Under the pieces are notes generated by a model. It ran no database searches and had not been told where the DNA came from. It was given only the letters and a program-made list of their open reading frames with translations. A program made the position numbers and the translations under genes. Positions 7,659 to 14,653 of a DNA stretch of 16,101 bases are shown here, one piece after another; positions within the stretch are counted from its first letter, which is position 1, and each line of letters begins with the position of its first letter. Origin of the DNA: CAYUXF01 sp964448755 (GTDB taxonomy: Bacteria > Margulisbacteria > Termititenacia > Termititenacales > CAYUXF01); contig CAYUXF010000034.1 of NCBI GenBank assembly GCA_964448755.1, positions 1 through 16,101 on the forward strand. The letters run 5' to 3'.

Positions 7659-8765
7659 ATGTTATTGTTCAGTAATAAAATAATTGAAACAGAAGAAGTT
7701 AATGAAGTTGTTGTAGAGAACAGGAACGGTTCGACAATTAAAGATGGCGAGACTTCAATAGAAACAATTTATTCAAAATCTGGCCGAGATATTTATGTTA
7801 AGAATGATCTGATCTCTGATCTAAAAAAATATTGTTTAGAGCGCGGGATAGCAGATAGTGACTATGCGGCAATCTCTTATTTTGTTTCCCCTAATGAGCC
7901 TAAATTTATCCGCAATGACGATTATTTTAAGTTTGATCTGGAGAATTTTAACGGCCGCCGGTATTTAAAACCAAATAGTGTTAATAAAGGCAATAGCAAA
8001 GAGATCGCTAAGCTAAAAAGTACAATAGAAAAAGAACTTGTGGAAAAAGGCTGGCTTTCGCGGCCGACAGAAAATCATAAAAGACATATTAGCAATCTTT
8101 TTGTTCAAAACAGCAAAGAGGAGAAAGCGTTAAAAGAACTTTTTATAAAAACTATAGAATTTCCAGAAATTTATAATTTTTTGAGGCAGGTTAATACTAT
8201 TGATTTTCTTCACTTTCCGTCAATTTATAATTACGCCAAGACAATTAATAAAGAAAAGGGTCGTTATGATATTGAGGAGCTGCCACAAAAAGAACGAGAA
8301 ACTATCAGTGCGCTTATTGATAATGAAACGAAAAAAATGCTGGAAGAGGAGAAAGAATATTGGTTTGAGCAAATTTTAAAAAAAAGACCGTTGGTTAAGT
8401 TTTGGCTGGCCTTTGAGCATGCCAGAACTAAGGAAGTTGAGTTGGATGAGACCACCAGGGAAGCTATTTTAAGTTTTAATCAGGAGGGCCACGAAACCAT
8501 TCATTATGAAAACGGCATTTTGACAATTACTGAAATAGCCGAAGAAGAACTGAATGATTTTTTTGCCCATTATAATATTGTTTACAATGATGTTCAGGTT
8601 ATGCAGGAACTTGCGCAGGCTTCTTTTAAAGACCGGTTTACTGTTAAAGAATATAAATATTATAGTCCGGCAGCTGAACAGCAAGAGATCATTAAAAATA
8701 AAATAGCTGAATACACTGAAGAAAAAAAACAGAAAAAAAATAAAACGGAAAACGAAGCTAATTAA
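7659..8765 (+). CDS. Hypothetical protein, hydrophilic, no recognised domain
   Basis: I do not recognise this 368-residue protein. ATG at 7659 is preferred over an in-frame TTG at 7629 because AAAGGATGGGG lies just upstream. The sequence is charged, Lys/Glu- and aromatic-rich, without signal peptide or membrane span. The middle (around KETISALIDNETKKMLEEEKE) is helix-like, and the last ~20 residues are a Lys/Glu tail. There is no catalytic-looking Cys, His or Gly-rich motif. It lies 72 bp after guaA on the same strand with no clear terminator between, so it may be read through from the gua operon, though nothing in it suggests purine work. Composition is more A+T-rich than guaA. It converges on purU with an 11-bp gap. 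Confidence 0.7.
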   Translation: MLLFSNKIIETEEVNEVVVENRNGSTIKDGETSIETIYSKSGRDIYVKNDLISDLKKYCLERGIADSDYAAISYFVSPNEPKFIRNDDYFKFDLENFNGRRYLKPNSVNKGNSKEIAKLKSTIEKELVEKGWLSRPTENHKRHISNLFVQNSKEEKALKELFIKTIEFPEIYNFLRQVNTIDFLHFPSIYNYAKTINKEKGRYDIEELPQKERETISALIDNETKKMLEEEKEYWFEQILKKRPLVKFWLAFEHARTKEVELDETTREAILSFNQEGHETIHYENGILTITEIAEEELNDFFAHYNIVYNDVQVMQELAQASFKDRFTVKEYKYYSPAAEQQEIIKNKIAEYTEEKKQKKNKTENEAN

Positions 8766-8776
8766 AAACTGCTTGG

Positions 8777-9634
8777 CTAAAGAACAATAGTCCTGTTATT
8801 GCAGACAAAAAGACGCTGTTCTATGAATAGCCGCACGGCCTGCGCCAGGACCTTTCTTTCTAAATCCCTTCCTTTAGTTATCAGATCATCAATGCTGTCT
8901 TTGTGTGAAATACTGACGACATCTTGCTGAATGATCGGTCCTTGATCTAGTTCTGCTGTAACAAAATGCGAAGTTGCGCCGATAATTTTTACACCTTTGG
9001 CATAGGCCTGATGATAAGGCTTGGCGCCTTTAAAGGCGGGCAAGAAAGAATGATGAATATTAATTATTTTATGAGGATATTTTTTAATAAAGTTATTGCT
9101 TAAGATCTGCATATACCGTGCCAAAATAATAAAGTCTACCTGGTGTTCTGCTAGAAGTTTGAGTGCTTTTTTTTCTGTTTCTGGTTTATTGCTGGCAGTT
9201 GCCGGCAAATAATAAAAAGGAATATTAAATGTCTCGGCAATGTATTTAAGGTCTTGATGATTGCTGATGATCAGCGGTATTTGGCACTGTAGTTCGCCAG
9301 ATTTTTGGCGCAATAACAGATCATAGAGGCAATGGTCGTATTTAGAGACAAAGACCGCCGCTTTTGGCAAATGTCCGCTAAAAAAGAGTTCCCACTGGTT
9401 AGAAAAATTCTTTTTTTCAGCTAATTCTGTTAGTGCTGCTGGCAGTGCTTCTTTGGCAATGAGAAATTTAGAGAGGTCCCATTCCAACCGCATAAAAAAA
9501 GTGCCGGTTTGGTTGTCGACATGCTGGTCTAGTGCGATAATATTGCCGAGATTATGGTAAATAAAATTGGTGATGCCGGCAATTAAGCCGGGCCGATCTT
9601 TACAGGTTATTTTAAGTGTCGCAGTTTGAATCAT
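8777..9634 (-). CDS. purU: Formyltetrahydrofolate deformylase
   Basis: Hydrolyses 10-formyl-THF to THF and formate, balancing one-carbon pools and supplying formate (for example to PurT-type purine synthesis). The 285 residues match the family: an N-terminal ACT domain (TCKDRPGLIAGITNFI, ~1-85) and a C-terminal formyltransferase-fold domain with N192, H194 (INIHHSFLP), the AKPYHQAYAKGVKIIGATSHFV segment and D230 (ELDQGPII), the expected Asn-His-Asp set. The ACT domain and the lack of a tRNA-binding C-terminus separate it from Fmt, and length and N-terminus separate it from PurN. No strong Shine-Dalgarno is visible. A good promoter lies within 60 bp upstream. Divergent from the small gene at 9698. 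Confidence 0.94.
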   Translation of the reverse strand: MIQTATLKITCKDRPGLIAGITNFIYHNLGNIIALDQHVDNQTGTFFMRLEWDLSKFLIAKEALPAALTELAEKKNFSNQWELFFSGHLPKAAVFVSKYDHCLYDLLLRQKSGELQCQIPLIISNHQDLKYIAETFNIPFYYLPATASNKPETEKKALKLLAEHQVDFIILARYMQILSNNFIKKYPHKIINIHHSFLPAFKGAKPYHQAYAKGVKIIGATSHFVTAELDQGPIIQQDVVSISHKDSIDDLITKGRDLERKVLAQAVRLFIEQRLFVCNNRTIVL

Positions 9635-9663
9635 TTAATTGTATTTTACGATAGATTAGGTGA

Positions 9664-9692
9664 ATAATAAATATTTACTTACAGGGAGCCAA
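9664..9692 (-). promoter_or_regulatory. Sigma70-type promoter for purU
   Basis: On the minus strand, TTGGCT (9692-9687) and TATTAT (9669-9664) are separated by 17 bp, ending 29 bp before the purU ATG. The -10 box matches consensus at 5 of 6 positions and the -35 box at 4 of 6. Confidence 0.55.
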
Positions 9693-9697
9693 TATCT

Positions 9698-10072
9698 ATG
9701 AATAAAAAAGTACTCGCAGTTATTAATGGGCCGCTGCAGTTATTGATCCCTGAAATGCTGGCCCGTGAAGCATTGCAAAAAAAAGAACAATTGTCTAAGG
9801 CGCCTAAACCAGAAATGGAACTTTCCTCAAAAACAAAAGACGATCTTTTTAAAAAACTAAAGTTATTTTATGAGGCGGTAGATCTTAAGGAGCTAAATAA
9901 ACAGAGAGAAAACCTGCGCCGGTTTCAGCTTAAAAATCAGATAGCTGACGATGTTTTTTTTAAGCTGGCGCTTGATTCTTTAATAGATGGGTCTCACGCA
10001 GATGAACAAAATAAATTCGCTATGGAATTGTTCTTAATAGAACGCTATGCCATGGTTTATTTTGAAGAATGA
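9698..10072 (+). CDS. Hypothetical small protein (124 aa)
   Basis: Unrecognised. ATG at 9698 has AGGGAG ten bases upstream. The first ~25 residues are mildly hydrophobic (VLAVINGPLQLLIPEMLAREAL) but contain Pro and Glu and do not read as a signal peptide. The rest is Lys/Glu/Leu-rich and probably helical, ending in an aromatic stretch, YAMVYFEE. It starts 63 bp from the divergent purU. Its stop codon is 1 bp from the dapB stop (convergent), leaving no room for a terminator. A good ribosome site, coherent coding composition and fit between neighbours support a real gene. Confidence 0.65.
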   Translation: MNKKVLAVINGPLQLLIPEMLAREALQKKEQLSKAPKPEMELSSKTKDDLFKKLKLFYEAVDLKELNKQRENLRRFQLKNQIADDVFFKLALDSLIDGSHADEQNKFAMELFLIERYAMVYFEE

Positions 10073-10073
10073 C

Positions 10074-10808
10074 CTACATTATTTTTTCTAGACCGTAAAT
10101 TAAACCTGTCTTTTTTATTATTTCGCGACAGCCCAAAAGGACACCCGGCATAAAACATTCGCGGTTAATTGTATCGTGTCTTAATTTTAAGGTCTGGCCT
10201 TCGCCGCCTAAAATTACCTCTTGCGAGGCGACAAACCCCGGCAGGCGCACAGCATGGATGCGGATATTGCCTAGTTTAGCGCCTTGTGAACGCTCGGCTA
10301 AAAACTCTTCGCTTTCTACCTTGGGCGGATTGGTTTGGCCGACAGTTTCGTTTATTAATTGAGCGGTTTTGATAGCTGTCCCTGAGGGGGCATCTTTTTT
10401 GTTGTCGTGATGAAATTCTATTATTTCTATATCCGGCATATATTTGGCGGCCTGGGCGGCAAACTGCATCATCAGTACTGCGCCAATGGCAAAATTAGGC
10501 GCTATTAAACAGGCTTTCTTGTTTTTCTGGCAGAGTCTGTCTATTTCTTTTAGATCATCATCGGTAAAGCCGGTCGTGCCGACCACGGCGTGTGCGCCGT
10601 TAGTTATGATCGTTGAGACGTTCTGCATGCGGGTTTGCGGCTGAGTAAAATCTATTACTACTTCGGCCTGTGTTTCTTTAATGGTTTTGCCTAGATCATC
10701 GCCGAGATCTGTTTGGCCGACAAGTGTCATGTCTTCAGCTTCGTTAACGGCCTTAACACAGGCGCAGCCAACTTTTCCTTTAGCTCCGTTCACGATTATT
10801 TTTATCAT
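10074..10808 (-). CDS. dapB: 4-hydroxy-tetrahydrodipicolinate reductase
   Basis: Reduces the DapA product (4-hydroxy-tetrahydrodipicolinate) with NAD(P)H, leading to diaminopimelate and lysine. The N-terminal Rossmann motif is GAKGKVG (8-14). The catalytic and substrate motif is E-F-H-H-D-N-K-K-DAPSGTA (131-145), with His134 and Lys138 as likely catalytic residues. VVGTTGF (75-81) is the usual nucleotide-side strand. The 244-residue length lies within the family range. The ribosome site AAGGAG is well placed before ATG 10808. It is monocistronic here, with its own promoter and no other dap gene adjacent. Confidence 0.95.
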   Translation of the reverse strand: MIKIIVNGAKGKVGCACVKAVNEAEDMTLVGQTDLGDDLGKTIKETQAEVVIDFTQPQTRMQNVSTIITNGAHAVVGTTGFTDDDLKEIDRLCQKNKKACLIAPNFAIGAVLMMQFAAQAAKYMPDIEIIEFHHDNKKDAPSGTAIKTAQLINETVGQTNPPKVESEEFLAERSQGAKLGNIRIHAVRLPGFVASQEVILGGEGQTLKLRHDTINRECFMPGVLLGCREIIKKTGLIYGLEKIM

Positions 10809-10838
10809 AAGGACTCCTTGGTTTTTTAGTTCTTTGCG

Positions 10839-10860
10839 CTAAAAGAACAAGAACTTTTAG
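10839..10860. promoter_or_regulatory. Palindrome at the predicted dapB transcription start
   Basis: CTAAAAG and CTTTTAG form 7-bp arms around AACAAGAA. An overlapping second inverted pair, GTTCTTT / AAAGAAC, reaches into the leader. Its place at the start point fits an operator or a 5' hairpin. It has no T tract for termination. Confidence 0.4.
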
Positions 10861-10866
10861 TGCACA

Positions 10867-10894
10867 ATTATAACAGAACAGTATTTTAGGACAA
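10867..10894 (-). promoter_or_regulatory. Strong sigma70-type promoter for dapB
   Basis: On the minus strand, TTGTCC (10894-10889) is followed after 16 bp by a consensus TATAAT (10872-10867). The predicted start point is near 10860, giving a leader of about 50 nt before the dapB ATG. Confidence 0.68.
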
Positions 10895-10909
10895 CACTAA
10901 AGACTTAGA

Positions 10910-11665
10910 TCAAAAGCCGGTGAGCTTTTTTTGATAATTTATTTTGTGTTTATTTTCTTTTAGTATTTTGGCAATGTTTTTGATCGAAATTTCCTCCAGT
11001 TCAAATTCATTCCAGATAGTGCCGATCGCTTCCAGATAATGGGCGTCGGAATTGGAGATCAAGGGATAATTATGCGTATTTGGCAGCGGCGGCGTATTTT
11101 TAAGGAAAGTTGTTTTGTAAATTTCCAGTGCTGAAAAATTTTCGTTTTCCGGTATAAACCCCAATTGCGAGGTCAAGCTGAACATTCCTCGGTTAACGTG
11201 CGCCGGGATAAAGAGACCGCCGTTGTCCAGTACTTTTTCCGCTATTGTATCAATAGAAAGATAGGTTGCCGTGCCGAGATATTTTTTTACGACATCAACT
11301 ATTTCGTTATTTTCATTGACTATGACCTGGTCGCCGAGTTTTTCCGGAATATTTTCTATTGCCGGCAGATTTTGATAGATATACTCATCCAAAGCTAACG
11401 CTTGATCCAGATCATCAAAGAGGCAGAGAGTATGAACTTCTTCAAGGGTATTGACCTCTAAACCAAAAAGACAATGGATTTTTTCTTCTGCGCAAATGTT
11501 CTTAAATGTCGGGCAGTTCCTCGCTGTATTATGATCGGTGAGGGCAATTAAGTTAAGTCCCTGTTCTTTGGCGCGTTTAACTATGGCCCGCGGCGACATT
11601 TCCAAAGAGCCGCAGGGCGAAAGACAAGAATGAATATGGAAATCTGCTTTTATTATTTCCGGCAT
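10910..11665 (-). CDS. PHP-domain metal-dependent phosphoesterase
   Basis: A polymerase-and-histidinol-phosphatase (PHP) fold protein of 251 residues. Metal ligands appear in order: H10 and H12 (DFHIHS), D44 and H45 (LTDHNT), E70 (FGLEVN), H78, H156 (IPAHVNR), D207 and H209 (SNSDAH). This is the full PHP set, so it should be an active phosphoesterase or nuclease; relatives include the RNase AM/YciV type, but the substrate here is unknown. It starts 5 bp after the DRTGG-2 stop with only a weak ribosome site, so coupled translation is likely. It is the last gene of the rex-led operon, and such PHP genes recur beside hydrogenase-linked DRTGG genes, suggesting a role in that module rather than in DNA metabolism. 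Confidence 0.88.
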   Translation of the reverse strand: MPEIIKADFHIHSCLSPCGSLEMSPRAIVKRAKEQGLNLIALTDHNTARNCPTFKNICAEEKIHCLFGLEVNTLEEVHTLCLFDDLDQALALDEYIYQNLPAIENIPEKLGDQVIVNENNEIVDVVKKYLGTATYLSIDTIAEKVLDNGGLFIPAHVNRGMFSLTSQLGFIPENENFSALEIYKTTFLKNTPPLPNTHNYPLISNSDAHYLEAIGTIWNEFELEEISIKNIAKILKENKHKINYQKKLTGF

Positions 11666-11670
11666 AGCTT

Positions 11671-11994
11671 TTATAATTTGGCACCGACCTCACAGGAAGT
11701 TTTAAACTGATCTTTAGTTGTTCTAAAGAGCGCTATTTTTTCCTGAGCGGCTGCTTCGATCATCTCCGGCGGCACCGGCCGGTTATTGCAAATAATAATG
11801 GCGCCGGCCTCTACTAAACTTGCCACCGCTACCGTGTTTTTATGGGCCTGAATAGTGATCAGTACAGAATCGGCTTCAGCGTTGGCCATGACATCACTCA
11901 TGAGGTCTGACGTATATCCGGCGCTGATCTCTTTATCAAGAAAATCGGGCTGGAGCAGTTCGTAACCAAATTCGTTTAAGCTACTTATTTTCAT
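11671..11994 (-). CDS. Stand-alone DRTGG-domain protein 2
   Basis: A 107-residue protein consisting of one DRTGG-type domain (the ligand-binding-like module also found in HprK and some phosphotransacetylases). The segment AGYTSDLMSDVMANA, then VLITIQAHKNTVAVASLVEAGAI and NNRPVPPEMIEAAAQEKI matches the hydrogenase-associated subgroup. No kinase domain is attached. A longer in-frame ORF starts at 12201, but ATG 11994 is chosen: it has AGGAGG directly upstream (11999-12004) and the family N-terminus, and the extra 69 residues would lie antisense-like within the CBS-HATPase coding region. It overlaps the end of that gene by 14 bp, showing translational coupling. Biochemical function is unknown. 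Confidence 0.8.
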   Translation of the reverse strand: MKISSLNEFGYELLQPDFLDKEISAGYTSDLMSDVMANAEADSVLITIQAHKNTVAVASLVEAGAIIICNNRPVPPEMIEAAAQEKIALFRTTKDQFKTSCEVGAKL

Positions 11995-12913
11995 TACTTG
12001 CCTCCTGTTGATCGATATAGATTTCCGAAATGACCCTGGTTCCCGACGGATCTGATTGGATCTCAAATTTATCGGAAACTCTTTTAACGTTGTTAAGACC
12101 CATGCCGGCGCCAAAGCCGTGTGCTCTGATCTTTTCTGTAGCGGTAGAAAAACCCTCTTGCAGTGCTTTTTCAATATCAAGAATTCCTGGTCCGGTATCA
12201 ACAGCGGTTATTCTGATCAAAGTTCCTTCTGTTTCAAAGATCAGCTGGCCGCCGTGCGAGTGAACAACAATATTGATCTCCAGCTCATAGGCGGCAACGG
12301 CTACTCTTCTTAAGATTTTAGAATTTAAAGATGTCATTTTGAGAATTTTTTTTATTTCATTAGAGGCAACTCCGGCATGTTCAAAGTCCAGCGGGATCAG
12401 CTGATATTCTTTGTGTTGTTTTTCTAATTTTAGCGGCGTGTTTTTTTCTATTTTAGATTCAAGTTCTTTAATTTCGTTAGTAACTTCTTCCAGTAGCTTA
12501 GAGGTAATATCGCCTTGAGTAATTAAACCGACAAAATTTTTTTCTTTATCGATAACGGGAAAACGGCCGAACTTAAATTTATTAAAATAGGAGATCGACA
12601 TTGTCAGCGGCATATCGTCTTCCAGTGTAATTAGTTTGGTTGTCATGTGTGTTTCGGCCAGTTCCTCAATATAGCCCTTGTCTAGCGCTTCAACAATATC
12701 ATCCATGCTGATGATGCCGATAATTTTATGGTCTTGTGTAATGGGGACACCGGTAATGCGGTTGACTTTCATTAAACGCTGAATGCGCCGGAGCGAGCAG
12801 TGTTTGGTGGCGGTAATAATATTGGTGTTCATAACATCGCGGACTTTTAATTTTAGAATTATTTCCGAGATAACTGCCGACGATTTGTCTTTGCCAATAG
12901 GGATGTATTTCAT
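11981..12913 (-). CDS. CBS-pair / GHKL-ATPase fusion protein
   Basis: 310 residues with a two-part architecture. Residues ~22-143 are two CBS motifs (VRDVMNTNIITATKHCS ... GVPITQDHKIIGIISMDDIVEAL, then a second repeat ending VGLITQGDITSKL). Residues 141-165 are a charged, helical linker. Residues ~175-300 are a histidine-kinase/anti-sigma type ATPase with N-box (AAYELEINIVVHS), G1 DTGPG (239-243) and G2 GFGAGMGL (266-273). No dimerisation-phosphoacceptor histidine segment is present, so it is not a normal sensor kinase; it is closer to RsbW/SpoIIAB-like serine kinases. Family knowledge: CBS pairs bind adenine nucleotides. An adenylate-responsive ATPase/kinase is therefore the natural inference. 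The ribosome site (AAGAG) is weak, with 13 bp from the DRTGG-1 stop. Confidence 0.85.
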   Translation of the reverse strand: MKYIPIGKDKSSAVISEIILKLKVRDVMNTNIITATKHCSLRRIQRLMKVNRITGVPITQDHKIIGIISMDDIVEALDKGYIEELAETHMTTKLITLEDDMPLTMSISYFNKFKFGRFPVIDKEKNFVGLITQGDITSKLLEEVTNEIKELESKIEKNTPLKLEKQHKEYQLIPLDFEHAGVASNEIKKILKMTSLNSKILRRVAVAAYELEINIVVHSHGGQLIFETEGTLIRITAVDTGPGILDIEKALQEGFSTATEKIRAHGFGAGMGLNNVKRVSDKFEIQSDPSGTRVISEIYIDQQEASNENK

Positions 12914-12926
12914 TACTGCAGCTCTT

Positions 12927-13244
12927 TTAAACGCTCATTGCTTCTTCAGCTGACAGTTCCGTGGAGAGCAGCGTAATGTCAAATTCATGCGCCAGCTTTT
13001 CCATGCGGCTGGAGATCGGTTTATTGTTGACAATTAAGACACCGCTGGCGCTGACTACATCGGCAGTTCTGATGACTTGATCGCTGGAAAGAGCGGTTAC
13101 CAGTAAAAAATTGTCATAATCGGCAGCCAAAACATTGCTCATCATATCGGTCACGACAATGCCCTCAATAGGAACCTTTTTAAAGTCCGTGCTCTGGACA
13201 ATAATTTTTGCTGGTATTTTTTCTAATATGTCTTTGAATCTCAT
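12927..13244 (-). CDS. Stand-alone DRTGG-domain protein 1
   Basis: 105 residues forming a single DRTGG-like domain: VTDMMSNVLAA, FLLVTALSSDQVIRTADVVSASGVLIVNNKPIS, then FDITLLSTELSAEEA. Its pattern (xTDMMSxVL..., a switch to an AHK/SSD turn, NN-[RK]-P) parallels DRTGG-2 in the same operon, indicating paralogues, but the sequences are well diverged. AAGGAT upstream of ATG 13244 is a moderate ribosome site. It lies 62 bp downstream of rex on the same strand. No enzyme motif is visible; a small-molecule or partner-binding role is an inference. Confidence 0.78.
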   Translation of the reverse strand: MRFKDILEKIPAKIIVQSTDFKKVPIEGIVVTDMMSNVLAADYDNFLLVTALSSDQVIRTADVVSASGVLIVNNKPISSRMEKLAHEFDITLLSTELSAEEAMSV

Positions 13245-13271
13245 TTTTTAGTTATCCTTGATCTGGCTTTA

Positions 13272-13287
13272 CTATCTTAACAGATAG
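13272..13287. repeat. Small inverted repeat between rex and DRTGG-1
   Basis: CTATCT and AGATAG form 6-bp arms around TAAC in the 62-bp spacer. It is AT-rich and without a T tract. It could be a processing hairpin or operator half-sites; the evidence is weak. Confidence 0.3.
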
Positions 13288-13306
13288 CTATATTACCTCA
13301 AAACAT

Positions 13307-13960
13307 TCAGTTTCCGGTATTCTTTTTTGTTCTGGCTTTTTGAGCGGTATTAACAAAATAAAAAAGATTTTCTATTTCGTGTTCAATGTTCATATTATTA
13401 ATTATAGCATTAGTTTCATCCGGTGCTTTTAATCTGACCGGCGCAAAGTTTAAAATCCCTAAAACCCCGGCGTCTATTAATGCGTCGGCTGTCTCTTTGG
13501 CGGCGTTGAGCGGTACAGCGATAATCCCGACTTTGACATGTTGTTCTTTAACGAACGCCGGCAGAGAATCCATGCCGTAAATGGGCACGCCGGTAGTTTG
13601 ATCGATTTTCTCGGGAGCGAGGTCGAACCCGGCAATTATTTTAATGCCCTCTTTTTGAAAACCGGTATAGTTCATTAAGGCCTGCCCTATTTTGCCGCAG
13701 CCGACAATAATTACTTCTTGTAGTTTGTCTTTGCCCAGGACAATATTGAGCTGAGTTATTAGATCATCAATGCGGTAGCCGCCTCGTTTATTGCCGGAAA
13801 TACTCAATAAAGCAAAGTCTTTGCGCACTTGTGAGGAAGAGACGCCGGCGGAATCTACCAGGTTATCTGAGAAGACTTTCACAAAACCCAGTGATTTTAA
13901 TTTATTCAAAACATCTTTGTAGCGCAATAATCTTAAGATAAAATCCTTACTAGTGATCAT
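13307..13960 (-). CDS. rex: Redox-sensing transcriptional repressor Rex
   Basis: Binds DNA when NADH/NAD+ is low and releases it when NADH rises, controlling fermentation and hydrogenase genes. 217 residues, the usual length. The N-terminal winged helix contains SSSQVRKDFALL and GGYRIDDL. The NAD(H)-binding Rossmann fold starts with VGCGKIGQAL (GxGxxG), then GFD after the next strand, VGIIAVPLNAAKETAD and GILNFAPV. The ribosome site AAGGAGA lies 8 nt before ATG 13960. It heads the minus-strand operon and is divergent from the hydrogenase operon, so it is the obvious candidate regulator of both, though I could not find a clean Rex palindrome between them. Confidence 0.95.
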   Translation of the reverse strand: MITSKDFILRLLRYKDVLNKLKSLGFVKVFSDNLVDSAGVSSSQVRKDFALLSISGNKRGGYRIDDLITQLNIVLGKDKLQEVIIVGCGKIGQALMNYTGFQKEGIKIIAGFDLAPEKIDQTTGVPIYGMDSLPAFVKEQHVKVGIIAVPLNAAKETADALIDAGVLGILNFAPVRLKAPDETNAIINNMNIEHEIENLFYFVNTAQKARTKKNTGN

Positions 13961-13990
13961 TTTAAGTTCTCCTTTTCACAACAAAGTCAA

Positions 13991-14018
13991 ATATTATCAT
14001 TTAAATTTTATTTGTCAA
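13991..14018 (-). promoter_or_regulatory. Sigma70-type promoter for the rex operon
   Basis: On the minus strand, consensus TTGACA (14018-14013) is followed after 16 bp by TAATAT (13996-13991), about 30 bp before the rex ATG. A CAAATA/TATTTG inverted pair spans the spacer region, possibly an operator. Confidence 0.5.
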
Positions 14019-14081
14019 CCACTTTATTTCTTTTTTTGTTCGTTTTTTATCAATAAATGGTTATTTTTTATGGTTTTTGCC

Positions 14082-14111
14082 TTGCTTGTTGTCCTGTAAT
14101 ATGCTTAAATA
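14082..14111 (+). promoter_or_regulatory. Possible promoter for the hydrogenase operon
   Basis: TTGCTT (14082-14087) and TAAATA (14106-14111) are spaced by 18 bp, 53 bp before the first ATG of the operon. The match is mediocre; it is chosen as the best-spaced pair in the 204-bp divergent region. Confidence 0.25.
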
Positions 14112-14164
14112 GGCGGCGTTTTGAGTTTCTATGTCATCTTATTTTTTATGGAGGAATAACTATA

Positions 14165-14650
14165 ATGAAAGATCGTGTGGACAGCAATGTGGAATTATCA
14201 AAAAATATTCTTGATTTTATTAAGCTCTGGAAAGATAAACCAGGCAATCTGATCATGGTCCTGCATAAAGTTCAGCAGGAATACGGCTATGTGCCGCGTG
14301 AGGTCGCTTTAAAACTGACCGAACTGCTCGACGTGCCGCTGGCCAAAATTTATGGCGTCTTAACTTTTTATCATCTGTTTAAATTAAAGAAGCCGGGTAA
14401 ACATCAAATAGCTGTTTGTATGGGAACGGCCTGTTATTTAAAAGACGGCGAGGATCTTATTAAAGAACTGGAAAAGATCCTGCATGTTGGACTTAATGCA
14501 ACAACTGCAGACGGTAAATTTTCGCTGGAAGCCGTTCGCTGTATCGGCTGTTGCGGGCTAGCACCGGTCATGACAATTGACGGCCAGGTTTATGGCAAAG
14601 TATCTAAAAAAGAACTGCCGGAAATTTTAGCCAAGTATGAAGGAAAATAA
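14165..14650 (+). CDS. hydC: NuoE-like 2Fe-2S subunit of NADH-linked [FeFe]-hydrogenase
   Basis: A small thioredoxin-fold subunit that carries one 2Fe-2S cluster and pairs with the NuoF-like subunit. ATG 14165 (161 aa) is chosen over the in-frame 14057 because it has GGAGGA ten bases upstream and a normal family N-terminus; 161 residues is also the length I recall for Thermotoga HydC. The helical N-terminal domain contains VLHKVQQEYGYVPREVALKL and IYGVLTFYHLF. Cluster ligands: C85 and C90 (CMGTAC), C126 and C130 (CIGCC), the usual Cx4C plus Cx3C. It is the first gene of the operon, followed after 3 bp by the HATPase. A stand-alone complex I is unlikely given the neighbours; the [FeFe] catalytic subunit is presumably beyond the right edge. 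Confidence 0.9.
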   Translation: MKDRVDSNVELSKNILDFIKLWKDKPGNLIMVLHKVQQEYGYVPREVALKLTELLDVPLAKIYGVLTFYHLFKLKKPGKHQIAVCMGTACYLKDGEDLIKELEKILHVGLNATTADGKFSLEAVRCIGCCGLAPVMTIDGQVYGKVSKKELPEILAKYEGK

Positions 14651-14653
14651 TTA

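Noticed and set aside
10910..10935. AAAAGC/GCTTTT hairpin with T run as a terminator for the rex operon
   Set aside because: The T tract follows the stem only on the plus strand, where no gene ends; on the minus strand it lacks a T tail.
11995..12201. 69-residue N-terminal extension of DRTGG-2
   Set aside because: It lies wholly within the CBS-HATPase coding region in another frame, has no family similarity, and the ATG at 11994 has an AGGAGG site.
13961..14164. Rex operator between rex and the hydrogenase operon
   Set aside because: Only a TTGTGAA-like half-site is visible just before rex (TTGTGAAAAGG on the minus strand); no matching second arm at the expected spacing.
14057..14164. 36-residue N-terminal extension of the NuoE-like subunit
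   Set aside because: Cys-rich, non-homologous, and covers the probable promoter; the ATG at 14165 has GGAGGA and gives the usual length.
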